DNA of 22,162 bases from Phoronis ovalis (taxonomy: Eukaryota; Phoronida; Phoronidae), in contig JAOXYB010091608.1 of assembly GCA_028565635.1 (NCBI GenBank), positions 1-22,162 of the forward strand, in the 5' to 3' direction. Shown one piece after another: positions 12,101 through 20,400 of this stretch. The notes beneath the pieces are model-generated. The model was given only the letters and a program-made list of their open reading frames with translations. It was not told the DNA's origin and made no database searches. Both the position numbers and the translations under genes were made by a program. Position 1 is the first letter of the stretch, and the number at the start of each line of letters is the position of its first letter.

Positions 12101-14988
12101 AATCACATGAAGTTTTGTTTGGAATGATATTATACTGTAACAAGCAATTGGTAATCAAACATATGGATAACACATTGTGAAATGCCTCTGGGGGTCATCT
12201 TAGTGTGCGGAGCTGAAAGAGATGTTATGTCGGTTTGGAATCTTTTATGGCTTCTGTGGTATAGCATGGGTATGATTAGAGGTCAAGTCCAAAGAAATAA
12301 AGGGGATTGGGAAGACATAGAATGGGAAAAAATGGTATAATATGGGTCACAAAAATATGGCAAAAAAGGGGTATGTTTTGGAATTTCGCTACAAAATTAA
12401 ATGAACTTCATACCCTCATCCAAAATGTATCAAAGATATCCCATCGGGAAGCGACAGACTGCATCATACCTGTCAAGTTGCAGAATTTTTGAGTAGGAGA
12501 TTTGTTATTTGCAGACAATTTTCTATTGAAAGCGTTGCAGAAAATGAACCACAAAGCAGGAGTCTCGCGCTTGCAACGATATACTTGACAGCTATACTAC
12601 ATACATATTTTGAATGATCCCCAAGTTACTGAATATGTAACATACAAATCAGTAACTTGGTGAAATAAAAAATTGATTTAGAAATTCAGCAAATTAGTAA
12701 CAGGACAACAAAAGATAGTGATTTAAGATTTCTCATCTTTCCTGCAATATCAGGAAATGGCACTCATGAAAACCGTAATTACCTATGCACAACTGAAAAA
12801 ATCACATGAAAGGCGGTATTTCTCAACTGAGCATGTAACATGCATTTTGTGCTTAAGGAAGTATTTAACAAAATATTGGCATATAGTGTTGTTTAGAATA
12901 TAAGTCTGCCAAATTGCATGTATTTCAGTTTTTAAACCTGTAGGTTATTCAAATTATACTGTTATAGACACATCGTGGCTAGTTTTTAACCCTACATTTG
13001 CACATGGGTATCCATTCTTCCAATAAGCACCATCCTAGGAGTTTACCATGAGTGCAACTGATGGCTAGAAATAACTCAATGCTCATTAAACAATCCTGAA
13101 TCTGCCCTTCAGCAACTCAAACCAGACTTATAACAATAGCTGTAACTGTTTTTGCTACCACTTACTTAATATTACAGGATTTAAGAAGTTGCATAACAGT
13201 AACAATAGTGCCTGTGACTAGCTGAGGATCTGATTCACCATAAGGATACCTGTAACACCATAAAGAATATATGTTTAGATATTATTATGGCCATATAATC
13301 TAATCAGATAAATATTAGTCAATTTACTAACTTGAAAACTTCAGAACAGCTGTTATCAGTGATTCTTTGTCAATCTGATGAAACAGAATATACTTGTCCA
13401 CTTTGTATACTTTAATTTTAATAGATTGTCTTTTACAAGCCAACGAGACTTAGTACCGAGGTATTTTTGTATAAAAAGTAATTTTTACAAACTTGTATAA
13501 CTCATTTCAATTATCATACCTTGCATCTACAGTGAATACATACAACAAACATGCAAACCAACTTGGTGGACACATCTGAAATTCTTCAACATCCTTCGAA
13601 ACTAAATCTAACCACACGGTCCAGACAATATTTTCAATTTTCTTTGGTATACACAGTTTTGCACACAGCTCAGCTAATGTATGTCTTTCTTCCCTGCTAG
13701 AAAACAATCACTTAAAGTACATTTCCAAAATTAGACATTAAAAGAAACTGCATACTCAGCTAGTGATACTTTAATTATAGTTTAAAATACTTTTATGCAC
13801 TACCCCAGCACTGTAACAAGTGTCATATTACTATATGGTACTATAGTTCCCAGCCATTACCACAGACAGCTGGTGGAAGTGTTAGATTTAAAATAAATAG
13901 GATACACTATCTATGTGGTATAATAGATAGTATATTATTTTTCTTTTAAAATATAACACTGCCTTCCCAGCAATAGAATCAATTTGACTTCCAAATACTG
14001 TCAACACCCTCCATTGTTACCTTCAAAACAAGTGTGTCCACTTTTTTGCCATAGAGCGTGCATTTGGCTGTATATTTCCAGGATTTTTTTACCATGGGGT
14101 ATTATTTGCAAATAATTTTTTACCATGGGTTATACTTTCAAATTGTATGGCGTATGGGTATTTTACCTTGTTTACACAACCAGTTTTTTAACAAGTACAC
14201 CATCTCCAGCTGTGAGTCATGCCTTCTAGGAAATACTGCTACTTATTATTTAACACTATTTTATCTGCACATTTATTTAATTTCTGTATTTATTTTTGTC
14301 TGTATATACTAAAGTCACCACTGTTTTCTGCCAGAATCTTCAACTTATTGAAGTTTGGTGTATTATTACAGAAGACGAGAAGACTCTAGTCATTACCCGA
14401 GCCATTACAATATTAAACTTGTGCAAACACAATGACGGACAATTTCATGAAAGAAGTATCTAATTGAATTTTGTGAGTGCGCCAATGTCGGAGTTGCAAA
14501 TGGTGTCATAGGAGTAGTGGGAGTTGAAGTTGGATAATCAAAGAGTATCTGGATGGTGATATATGAACTCATTCGGTAGGTTCGAAGTTTGGGCACTTTC
14601 ACTGTAATCGGCTATGTAACAGTCCATGAGTATTGGCACAAACTCACAAGTCAGATTGTCAACAGCTAGTGCAGAACGTTATGAATCGGCAGGATTAAAA
14701 GCTATGGTCTGAACATCCCTTAAAATATGACTTTGAATGTAGACATCCTGCAGAACAGACACATACATACCACAATATTGATTTGGAATATGAAGGTTTG
14801 ACCCTAGGGGCTACTCAAGCCTACTCAGTCAGGTTAACTAATATGCAAGAATATATAAAGCTTCTTAAAGGACCGGTGACTGACCGGCCGGGATCATGCT
14901 TGGAATTTTAATAATTTCGCTGGCATTCTAAACGTTAATAGTTGTTAGTAAATAAACTAACTTACTTTGCACTATGAGGTGATTCCAT
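3073..14988 (-). CDS. RB1: Retinoblastoma-family tumour suppressor (pRB), 21 exons found, 3' end not found
   Basis: Nuclear pocket protein expected to bind E2F/DP transcription factors and LxCxE proteins and to restrain entry into S phase until phosphorylated by cyclin-CDK. Spliced exons give 2243 nt (747 codons plus 2 nt) with every phase matching. Layout: N-terminal domain about residues 10-265, pocket A about 320-500, spacer about 505-590, pocket B about 594-720, then the start of the C-terminal region. The LxCxE cleft residues are present: Cys653, Tyr656, Lys660, Tyr703 and Asn704, matching human C706, Y709, K713, Y756 and N757 at a constant offset of 53. The short spacer and lack of a B-domain insert argue for RB1 rather than p107/p130. 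CDK-type sites seen: Thr320 (TPVR), Ser559 (SPVR), Ser731 (SPIP). The N-terminus is short and lacks the Ala/Pro-rich tail of vertebrate RB1. The human protein is 928 residues; the RbC core and stop codon are missing here. Start chosen because an in-frame TAA lies four codons upstream of the ATG. Confidence 0.93.
3493..3509. repeat. (GT)n microsatellite
   Basis: Eight GT units in RB intron 20. Confidence 0.85.
3841..3854. repeat. (ACTA)n short tandem repeat
   Basis: Three and a half ACTA units in RB intron 20. Confidence 0.7.
4108..4233 (-). CDS. RB1: RB exon 20 (residues 685-726), end of pocket B
   Basis: Contains [12 protein letters not shown], matching human DSIIVFYNSVFM with Tyr703-Asn704 of the LxCxE cleft, then SYILQ (human TNILQ). 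The N-terminal half diverges from human. The exon ends FSPSRIHQG at a GTAAGA donor. Acceptor TATTTTGTAG; 126 bp, phase 0 to phase 0. Confidence 0.92.
4596..4700 (-). CDS. RB1: RB exon 19 (residues 650-684), LxCxE cleft of pocket B
   Basis: Encodes [20 protein letters not shown], matching human [20 protein letters not shown], then [15 protein letters not shown]. Cys653, Tyr656 and Lys660 are the equivalents of human C706, Y709 and K713. Acceptor TTCTTTGTAG, donor GTGAGA, phase 0 to phase 0. Confidence 0.97.
4938..5015 (-). CDS. RB1: RB exon 18 (residues 624-649), pocket B
   Basis: Encodes [20 protein letters not shown] then NRHLDQ, matching human HIIWTLFQHTLQNEYELM and RDRHLDQ. The donor is an unusually weak GTTGTTTTT. 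78 bp, phase 0 to phase 0. Confidence 0.93.
5074..5090. repeat. (ATT)n microsatellite
   Basis: Five to six ATT units in RB intron 17. Confidence 0.85.
5453..5538 (-). CDS. RB1: RB exon 17 (residues 595-623), pocket B
   Basis: Encodes [20 protein letters not shown], corresponding to the human RLAYLRLNTLCERL helix region, then KLGVPGDL. More divergent from human than its neighbours. Acceptor TTTTAAAATAG, donor GTAAAT, phase 1 to phase 0. Confidence 0.88.
5750..5865 (-). CDS. RB1: RB exon 16 (residues 556-594), A/B spacer
   Basis: Encodes MFLSPVRN, matching human MYLSPVRS with its CDK site Ser608; the following human SP (Ser612) is Asn-Thr here. It ends [12 protein letters not shown], aligned with human TSLSLFYKKV at the start of pocket B. 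Phase 2 to phase 1. Confidence 0.93.
6080..6240 (-). CDS. RB1: RB exon 15 (residues 503-555), end of pocket A and spacer
   Basis: Starts [20 protein letters not shown], matching human [20 protein letters not shown], then runs into a Ser-rich spacer ([12 protein letters not shown]). A second in-frame AG 9 nt inside the exon (after CATTTACAG) could allow an isoform lacking residues HLQ. The conserved HL argues that the upstream acceptor is the main one. Donor GTAAGT, phase 2. Confidence 0.95.
6462..6619 (-). CDS. RB1: RB exon 14 (residues 450-502), pocket A
   Basis: Acceptor TTTCATTTAAG, donor GTAAGG. Contains [20 protein letters not shown], matching human [20 protein letters not shown], then [15 protein letters not shown]. 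Phase 1 to phase 0. Confidence 0.97.
6620..7573 (-). other. RB1: RB intron 13 (954 bp)
   Basis: GTACAC...ATTTAAG boundaries. Holds the 32-bp tandem duplication at 7040-7098 and a CpG-bearing GACCTCGCGAATTCTCG at 7018-7034; no coding signal. Confidence 0.8.
7040..7098. repeat. Two-copy tandem repeat, 32-bp period, in RB intron 13
   Basis: TGGTCCTCATATAGATTAGG (7040-7059, continuing AGTTATG) is repeated as TGGTTCTTATATAGATTAGG (7072-7091, continuing AATTATG), with three differences over 27 bp. Confidence 0.7.
7574..7688 (-). CDS. RB1: RB exon 13 (residues 412-449), pocket A
   Basis: Acceptor CATTGCAG, donor GTACAC. Contains [20 protein letters not shown], matching human [20 protein letters not shown] almost residue for residue. 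Phase 0 to phase 1. Confidence 0.97.
7868..8041 (-). CDS. RB1: RB exon 12 (residues 354-411), pocket A
   Basis: Acceptor TTGTTTCAG, donor GTAAGG. Contains [13 protein letters not shown] (human CTVNPKESILKRV) and [20 protein letters not shown] (human [20 protein letters not shown]), a hallmark pocket A helix. 174 bp, phase 0 to phase 0. Confidence 0.97.
8190..8280 (-). CDS. RB1: RB exon 11 (residues 323-353), start of pocket A
   Basis: Acceptor TGTTTTACAG, donor GTATGC. Encodes [14 protein letters not shown], matching human TVMNTIQQLMMILN at the first helix of pocket A, and ends TLQQYFK (human LISYFNN). Phase 2 to phase 0. Confidence 0.95.
8667..8824 (-). CDS. RB1: RB exon 10 (residues 271-322), end of N-domain and TPVR site
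   Basis: Encodes [20 protein letters not shown] followed by LDNDTSL, matching human [26 protein letters not shown]. It ends in PATPVR, the equivalent of human Thr373, a CDK site whose phosphorylation couples the N-domain to the pocket (established for human RB). Donor GTATTT, phase 2. Confidence 0.95.
9505..9570 (-). CDS. RB1: RB exon 9 (residues 249-270)
   Basis: Acceptor ATCATTACAG, donor GTAAGT. Encodes [18 protein letters not shown] then KLQN, corresponding to human FIPFMNSLGLV. 66 bp, phase 0 to phase 0. Confidence 0.85.
9895..9986 (-). CDS. RB1: RB exon 8 (residues 218-248)
   Basis: Acceptor TTGTTGTCAG, donor GTATTG. Encodes [15 protein letters not shown] at its end, matching human IEVLCKEHECNIDE. 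92 bp, phase 1 to phase 0. The human Arg/Lys-rich linker between the two helical halves is much shorter here. Confidence 0.9.
10362..10472 (-). CDS. RB1: RB exon 7 (residues 181-217)
   Basis: Acceptor TTGTTCCAG, donor GTAAGC. Encodes [17 protein letters not shown], matching human DLVISFQLMLCVLDYFI. Phase 1 to phase 1. Confidence 0.95.
10818..10900 (-). CDS. RB1: RB exon 6 (residues 153-180)
   Basis: Acceptor CTTTTAG, donor GTAAAA. The end of the peptide, [12 protein letters not shown], matches human VSWITFLLAKG of the N-terminal domain. 83 bp takes phase 2 to phase 1. Confidence 0.92.
11469..11510 (-). CDS. RB1: RB exon 5, 42-bp short exon (residues 139-152)
   Basis: Acceptor TTATTTACAG, donor GTAAGT. 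Encodes [13 protein letters not shown]. Short, but both splice sites are strong and the phase (2 to 2) is exactly what the flanking exons need. Confidence 0.85.
12003..12134 (-). CDS. RB1: RB exon 4 (residues 95-138)
   Basis: Acceptor TTGTTACAG, donor GTAATT. The peptide ends [18 protein letters not shown], aligning with the human SRLLKKYDVLFALFSKLE stretch. 132 bp, phase 2 to phase 2. Confidence 0.9.
12135..13165 (-). other. RB1: RB intron 3 (1031 bp)
   Basis: GTAAGT...TTACAG boundaries. The lower half carries the repeat-like insert at 12181-12600; the rest is unremarkable. Confidence 0.8.
12181..12600. repeat. Repeat-like insert in RB intron 3
   Basis: Purine- and G-rich blocks (GGGGATTGGGAAGAC, GGCAAAAAAGGGGTATG) contrast with the surrounding AT-rich intron. 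A 9-bp perfect inverted pair, CTGTCAAGT (12470-12478) and ACTTGACAG (12583-12591), encloses a CpG-bearing 104-bp stretch. The short open frame across 12307-12492 on the plus strand looks non-coding. Judged a transposon remnant on composition only. Confidence 0.35.
13166..13249 (-). CDS. RB1: RB exon 3 (residues 67-94)
   Basis: Acceptor GTGTTACAG, donor GTAAGT. Encodes [16 protein letters not shown] then [11 protein letters not shown], in the position of the human helix FFNLLKEID of the N-terminal domain. Length 84 bp keeps phase 2 to phase 2. Confidence 0.88.
13520..13696 (-). CDS. RB1: RB exon 2 (residues 8-66, N-terminal domain)
   Basis: Acceptor TTGTTTTCTAG at 13697 and donor GTATGA at 13519. 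The peptide contains [11 protein letters not shown] and a following IVWTVW, matching the human FTALCQKLKIP and ERAWLTW stretch at the start of the RB N-terminal domain. Phase 2 on both sides. Confidence 0.92.
14041..14166. repeat. Low-copy direct repeat of TTTTTTACCATGGG in RB intron 1
   Basis: ATTTTTTTACCATGGGGTAT (14083-14102) and ATTTTTTACCATGGGTTATA (14114-14133) are near-identical neighbours, followed by CTTTCAAATTGTATGG, which resembles the arms of the element at 15531-15789. Probably a fragment of an interspersed repeat. Confidence 0.4.
14405..14745 (-). pseudogene. Decayed coding-like segment in RB intron 1
   Basis: One minus-strand frame reads [12 protein letters not shown], stop, then [20 protein letters not shown] followed by about 24 more open codons to a stop. 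A second frame is open from an ATG at 14602 down to 14405 and carries a Thr/Pro-rich [16 protein letters not shown] good acceptor (TGTCTGTTCTGCAG) precedes the block at about 14748. Protein-like composition with in-frame stops fits an old gene or retrocopy fragment. I do not recognise the family; it could also be chance. Confidence 0.25.
14966..14988 (-). CDS. RB1: RB exon 1, coding part (start codon)
   Basis: Encodes MESPHSA plus two bases of codon 8. An excellent donor (AA|GTAAGTTAG) follows, and its phase 2 end fits the next exon, which starts with a lone C. An in-frame TAA lies four codons upstream of the ATG, so translation cannot begin further 5' in this exon. The 5' UTR probably runs toward 15300. 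Inferred from splice signal and phase only, because the N-terminus is not conserved. Confidence 0.7.
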
Positions 14989-15304
14989 ACTAAATTTTAT
15001 TTAGACTGATCGTTTGCAGAAATAGTCGACAGCGTGTTTTGCCTTTTGGTATTTTTAAAAAGTAAAGTCACTTCTGAATGTTTGTAGGCTAGTTCGTTCC
15101 CCGGTTCTTTCTGCACTTTCAGTTAGCTTTGCCTTCGGTGTTTTTGGTCGCTCATAGCCCACTCAGTTCTATATGCTATTTCATACAATTAATAAAAAAT
15201 GTCTAGTAAGCTACGTAAAAAGTAACAGACATCCTCCATCTAAATATTTTTAGTTAATACACAAAAAAGACACCGCAACATATTCCACACCAATATCCAC
15301 TTTT

Positions 15305-15400
15305 ATCGTAACCCGCGAAATCACAGTGCACAAATCGCTCAAACCGTATTGTGATTGGTTAAACCAGAAATGCTTTAGCGCCATCTAACGGTCGCAATGG
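15305..15400 (-). promoter_or_regulatory. RB1: Probable RB promoter: CCAAT box and two E2F-like sites in a CpG-rich patch
   Basis: On the minus strand there is a CCAAT box (15354-15358, in AACCAATCAC), an E2F-like site ATTTCGCGGGT (15311-15321) and a second E2F-like TGGCGCTAAA (15375-15384) that overlaps a YY1-like AGATGGCG. CpG dinucleotides cluster here in an otherwise CpG-poor sequence. It lies 0.3-0.4 kb upstream of the RB start codon. Vertebrate RB1 promoters carry an E2F site and are partly self-regulated; the same logic here is inference. Confidence 0.5.
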
Positions 15401-15530
15401 AGTAAGTGGTTGCGACGACTTTTCAGTAAGGTCCAAAAATAAACTTTAATGATTTATATTTGTTGTCCTTCCGCATTTCAATTATTGGGTTTAGTTTTCA
15501 TGTGCACCTGGAAAATGGCTGAGAATTTGC

Positions 15531-15789
15531 CCAGGGGGCAGTCAATATGAAAGTGGGTACGCATGTTCCAACAAAATTAAATTGAACATTTCGCGTGAAA
15601 GGATATGTTACGTTCTTAAGGTTTGTTTCTGGCTAAAATCACCAAAAGGGGTGAGTTTTTTTTGAAGGTGTGACACTTCCTTACGAGTGTTTTTCCCAAA
15701 AGTCACTTACTTCGGGGTATATTTTTTTGCAGAATTTTACTTCGTTAGGGTATTTTTTGAAAAGCCCACTTTCAAATTGACCGTCCAGG
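15531..15789. repeat. Inverted-repeat (MITE-like) element just upstream of the RB promoter
   Basis: Left arm GTCAATATGAAAGTGGG (15541-15557) pairs with the right arm CCCACTTTCAAATTGACC (15765-15782) with one mismatch over 17 bp. Weaker similarity continues outward to CCAGGGGGCA (15531-15540) and GTCCAGG (15783-15789). A related phrase CTTTCAAATTGTATGG occurs at 14135-14150, suggesting a repeat family. No protein is encoded. Confidence 0.55.
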
Positions 15790-17298
15790 AGAATTTGATG
15801 CAGCAGATGTCAGATTTAGGGCAGAGTATTAATTGCTTTTTACCATGTCGATATAATTTGTGATAATACCAACAATACCATGCGTATGCTATAAGTGCAA
15901 TGCATTCATTCACCCTCCTGGATATCATATTAGGTACAACCATGGACAATGGGATAGAATTTTGTACAGCTACTAGTACGTGTCCAGACTTATGTTTCTC
16001 CTTTTAATTTTTCAAAAGCACGAAATTTTATCGATCTCAATGAAATGTCACTTTATTTTTTCCAGGCATTTCGAAAATGCTGCTATATAAATTATCCGGA
16101 TATCATAGTCTCTGCTTGGTCAAAAAATATTCCAATATATTTGTTGTGTTATGCACATTTTTCACATTAGTTATAAAATGTAATTATACTAAAACATAAA
16201 ACAAACATGAAATTAGATGAAAAGCACATACTGATACAGCTAATGGCTGGATGTTCTAAGGTTACACGGTTGTTCCCGTCTCTGTACCAGTACCCTCCTT
16301 AACAGCAGTGTAAGATAAGACGATAATTGTCAATTATCCTCTATAGAGACAGAAAAGTAGGCGTGATCATCACTGATCTTAATTTCCATTTTAGATTTGA
16401 CAGAAATGATGTTTAATTAACAAACAAACAATAAAGTGTGGTGCTACAGAATTTTATGCAATAAAGGTACTAGTATTTCATTGTTATGAGGATCTAGCTT
16501 AGCCTTAAATGGAATTTGTATTGACATACATGTGGATAGAAAATTCCTACAGATGGTTACATAATAATAAGCCTTTCCATATACTCAGATCAGATTTATG
16601 ATTTATATTTATTACCTCAGTATTTATTGCTGTCTCATTGCAAAAATCTTCAAAAGTAGAAGCAATTGTTCTGTGTTTATAGATGTATTTTTATATAAAT
16701 AAAATATAGATAATATATCAAATACATTATAAACATATTTTAAATAAGTAAATGTAAAACTTTTATAAAAGATAAAAACTACAATAAATGTCTACAAGAC
16801 ATTTATAATGTCAGATGCCCATCTCATCCCTACTATCAGATGATGTTTTAGGTTGTATGTGGTTTGCAGCTCTGATGTGAATTCACCTTCAAATTGTCTA
16901 GTCAGGAAGAAACATGACCACAAGATAGGCCATCTTGGAACTGATCCAGGTTAAAATTACAGCTAACCTGCACTATTTATTACCTGTACTTACCCTAAAG
17001 ACAAAGAAAGTATTATGCACAACAAAAAATGTCGAGGATTCAGATTGTCATTTGACAAAATCAAACTTGTATTCTCATCTATATTTACCTTTAGTCTCAC
17101 AACAGTGTTTTAGTCTATCAGAGTTTTCAATATGTGGGTAACCATTATGTACAGGAGTACATAAGTATGTACATACAGAGTTACTAACTGGGTGCTATAT
17201 CACCCTTGCTCTATGCAAAGGTTTAAGTTCTAGTGAAGGGATTGTTTAAGTCAGATATTCTTGCATCAGAGAAACTGATATGATAGTAGTTTCTGTAG
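15790..17298. other. Spacer between the two genes, probably including ACSF2-like 3' UTR
   Basis: No exon seen on either strand. The part next to 17298 should be 3' UTR of the minus-strand ACSF2-like gene, with AATAAA candidates at 16976-16981 and near 16610-16628. Very AT-rich around 16670-16800. Confidence 0.6.
16976..16981 (-). terminator. Candidate polyadenylation signal for ACSF2-like gene
   Basis: AATAAA on the minus strand about 320 nt below the stop codon. Further AATAAA hexamers on the same strand occur at 16623-16628 and 16608-16613, so the true 3' end could be later. In such AT-rich sequence the hexamer alone is weak evidence. Confidence 0.3.
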
Positions 17299-17457
17299 TT
17301 ACATCTTTACATTATTCACCAAATGTGGAGTTATATGTTCCAGCGATAACATTCTAATAGATTCTTCTTGAATTTTATATTTCATAACTTTTCCTGTCAC
17401 AGTCATCGGATATTCGGTTACAAAAAAAATATACCGTGGGATCTTGAAGTGAGCAAT
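17299..17457 (-). CDS. ACSF2: ACSF2-like terminal exon with catalytic lysine and stop
   Basis: Acceptor TTGGTTTTACAG. Begins IAHFKIPRYIFFVTEYPMTV then TGKVMKYKIQEE; the Lys of TGK is the A10 lysine needed for adenylation. The reading frame ends with TAA at 17299-17301 after NNVKM. The tail is about a dozen residues longer than the conserved end of human ACSF2. Confidence 0.95.
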   Translation of the reverse strand: MAHFKIPRYIFFVTEYPMTVTGKVMKYKIQEESIRMLSLEHITPHLVNNVKM

Positions 17458-20400
17458 CTGTAAAACCAATTAACAAACTAGTACGTTATTTTAATCATTT
17501 ATGAGAAACATTTTTACATTTCACAACAAAGGTTCACTCACAGCATAGCATGCTTTTACTGGCTCATTCAATATATAGTTACTTTTTTTTTACACTTGAG
17601 GCAGGAGTTTAAACTTACGTTTTAACAATGTAAACACAGTAAAATGTGCGAACAGATACAATAATCTTTTTCTCAAGGTCTTCCAGTCAAAAAAACTTAT
17701 TACAGAGTGTCAAAATGTTGTGGTCCCTTGATTCTTTTTATTTGTTATTGCTCTTTGCTTAAAACATGGAAGTCTCCATATTATCATCACAGTATTTTAA
17801 TTCTTTTAATAGAACTAAAAACTAATTTTTTTTGTCAGTTGATGTCTGCAAAGGCATAATAACAGGTAGTTATAGTATCTGGTTTTTATATAGAAAAGCA
17901 TGCTACCTTTCCTTTACAAAATGCTATAATTTCTTCTTTATCAGCCTGGAATCCATCTTTTAATCTAATCCACGCACAGAGCTCTTCTCCCATTCTCTCA
18001 TCAGGAACTCCAACAATCTGAAATTTTGTGCAGAGAAAGTGATACTATAGGCGTATTGAAAAATTAAACCCCATCAAAACCAGTTACAATGGATCCCTCT
18101 TTTGGCAGAAAGAAGTTACTAAGTTACAATCTCAAAACAAAACAAAACTGCACTCTAATATTTATTTCATGACAGTATCAATTCAATATACAAGACTTCA
18201 ATAAAACCAAATTTAATCAATAACCAAATTTGATTCAAAAGTTCTGGAAACGTATCCACGGGTGGATGATCCAAGGCTTGATCAAGTTGTTTCAGAGTCT
18301 ATAACTGAACAAAGCTACGATAAGATAAAATTTGAATTTACAGATTTAGAAACTAGAAAATATGAAAGTTTTATACAATATAAGCTGAGATTTATAGGCT
18401 CTGACACTCAGGGTGCATCACAGTGACCTAGGAAAATGGCCAAATCTAATATTTCATTGATGGTTGCTAGGGTCAGTACCAACCTTACAATTAGGTATAT
18501 AGTACCTGAATATCTTCAATTTTAGGATTTGTATACAAGAATTGTTCCACTTCTAGAGGGTAAATATTCTCTCCTCCACGAATGATCATGTCTCGCTTAC
18601 GACCCACAATATAACCGTAGCTTTCCTCATCTAGCATCCCAATGTCCCTGTTGTAGCAAATTCATTATAACACAACCATGATCACAGTTTGAAAATACAC
18701 AGACAAGACCTGTTTAGCAGGATTTTGATACATTTTGTCACCAAGAATTCAAAGCATGACAGTACTAAATGACTGACTGACTGACTGTAAACCAGTCAAC
18801 GATTCTTGCTATAGTGATAGCCAGTTACTGCATTGTCCAGTTTTGGTCAATTTTGGAGCACAGAAGTAACCAGTTTACAAATAAATTAATTTTATTAAAT
18901 TCAGCAATAAAATTCTTTAGCAAAAAAAGGTATTGTTTCCTGAACAGTAACACATTTTACTGTAATGTTCTAAGACTTCTTGGACTCATCTGCAGAATAT
19001 GTTAAATTGTATAAATGTTAGATTAATCAGACAATAATACATACATACCCTGTATGGTACCATCCATCCTGACTCAAAACTTGCTGTGTTTTCTCTCTGT
19101 CATTCCAATATTCCAACATGACAGCATAACCTCTAGTACATATTTCACCAGGAGTGTTTATTGGCACTACCTCATCATTTTCATTCACAATCTTAATCTA
19201 TAAATGCCAGCTGTGTATTCGACAGTGAATTGATCAGATTGGAACATACAATGGAAGTTATTTAAACACGATTAAAAAATCTCATAATCTGGCTAAACCA
19301 CTTTCTGATCTAATTAAAATTATAAAAAGATAAAAATATTGGATCCATGTGCGAAATAAGCATGCCGTTACCAATGATACCAAAAAGTTATATCTTAAAC
19401 TGTTTGAGTCAACAATACTTGACATAATTTTGTAATTTTTCATCAAAACAGTAATGCATGGCAAAATTTGCGATATTCAAAATGTTACGTACCTCAGCAT
19501 TTTGCCCATATATTTAGCACATCAATCTATAAATGAGTGTAAAGCAACTTCCTGTCTGACAGATAGAAATTAAACAAAACACATGGGCTGAAGAAAAAAG
19601 ATAATGGCCAACACCTCACCTCAGTGTGAGCAGAAGGTTTACCAATTGTGGTAACCCTTTTCTCAATAGGATCATCCATGAAACTTTGGAAGGTCACTGG
19701 ACTATTTTCAGTCGTTCCATAGCAAATCTATAAAAACAAATATAACATAATATTGCATTTTGGACACTGATTCGTTAACATTTTTATAAATACAATTACC
19801 TAGTATATAAACTTCTGTGACATAGAAAATATGAAATACATTGTATACTAATTGTACAGCCTTAAGACAGCTTTTTAAATTTTATGAATTAAACCAAGTA
19901 ATAGTATACTTTCTAATTGCATATTCCCATTTCACCAAAAAGGGAAAAATCATGCATCAGTTAACCAATAGCAGCAATTGTTTCAGGCCCAATATAGTGT
20001 ACTGAGCATAATATTGCAGAGCTTTTTTCTTTTCTTTTTCTTCTTGTCTGTATACAGCCATGGGAATATCTCTATTTGAGGGTGCATATAATTTCGCACA
20101 AAGTGAAAGAAATCAAAACATATGAAAATGCAACTTTTTTAAACTAAAATCACGGGATTATTTCCAAGTTTAGTAGCATATCTCCCATGTTTCCACCACT
20201 TAATTCCACCCCAGTGGTCTGCTCTAAAAGTTCACACAAAGTTACATTGTTAAACCCGTATGAAAAATCAGGAATAAGCATGAGGCATGATTATCTTTAT
20301 TGGTGACAGAACAGAATTTTCTGCAGAGTTAAGCTATATGCTAGAAGGTACTACTGAGGTGGGATTGAAAATCTGTTGTATCCTTATGCCACATGGGGGC

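Larger units (their letters stand above)
13697..14965 (-). other. RB1: RB intron 1 (1269 bp)
   Basis: Begins GTAAGTTAG and ends TTTTCTAG. Contains the decayed coding-like segment at 14405-14745 and repeat fragments at 13980-14170. Confidence 0.65.

Noticed and set aside
14058-14312. 84-codon plus-strand ORF rich in aromatic residues
   Set aside because: Runs through the TTTTTTACCATGGG repeats; composition is that of AT-rich repeat DNA, not a protein.
15063-15154. Minus-strand open stretch RPKTPKAKLTES resembling the PKTPRK start of vertebrate RB1
   Set aside because: No in-frame ATG and no donor of the right phase; the exon ending at 14966 has both.
15256-15390. 44-codon minus-strand ORF beginning MALKHFWFNQSQ across the RB promoter patch
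   Set aside because: It overlaps the CCAAT and E2F-like sites, has no conserved likeness and is not needed by the RB model; best seen as non-coding promoter sequence.
15737-15949. 70-codon minus-strand ORF
   Set aside because: Starts outside and runs into the inverted-repeat element at 15531-15789; no recognisable protein and no splice logic.
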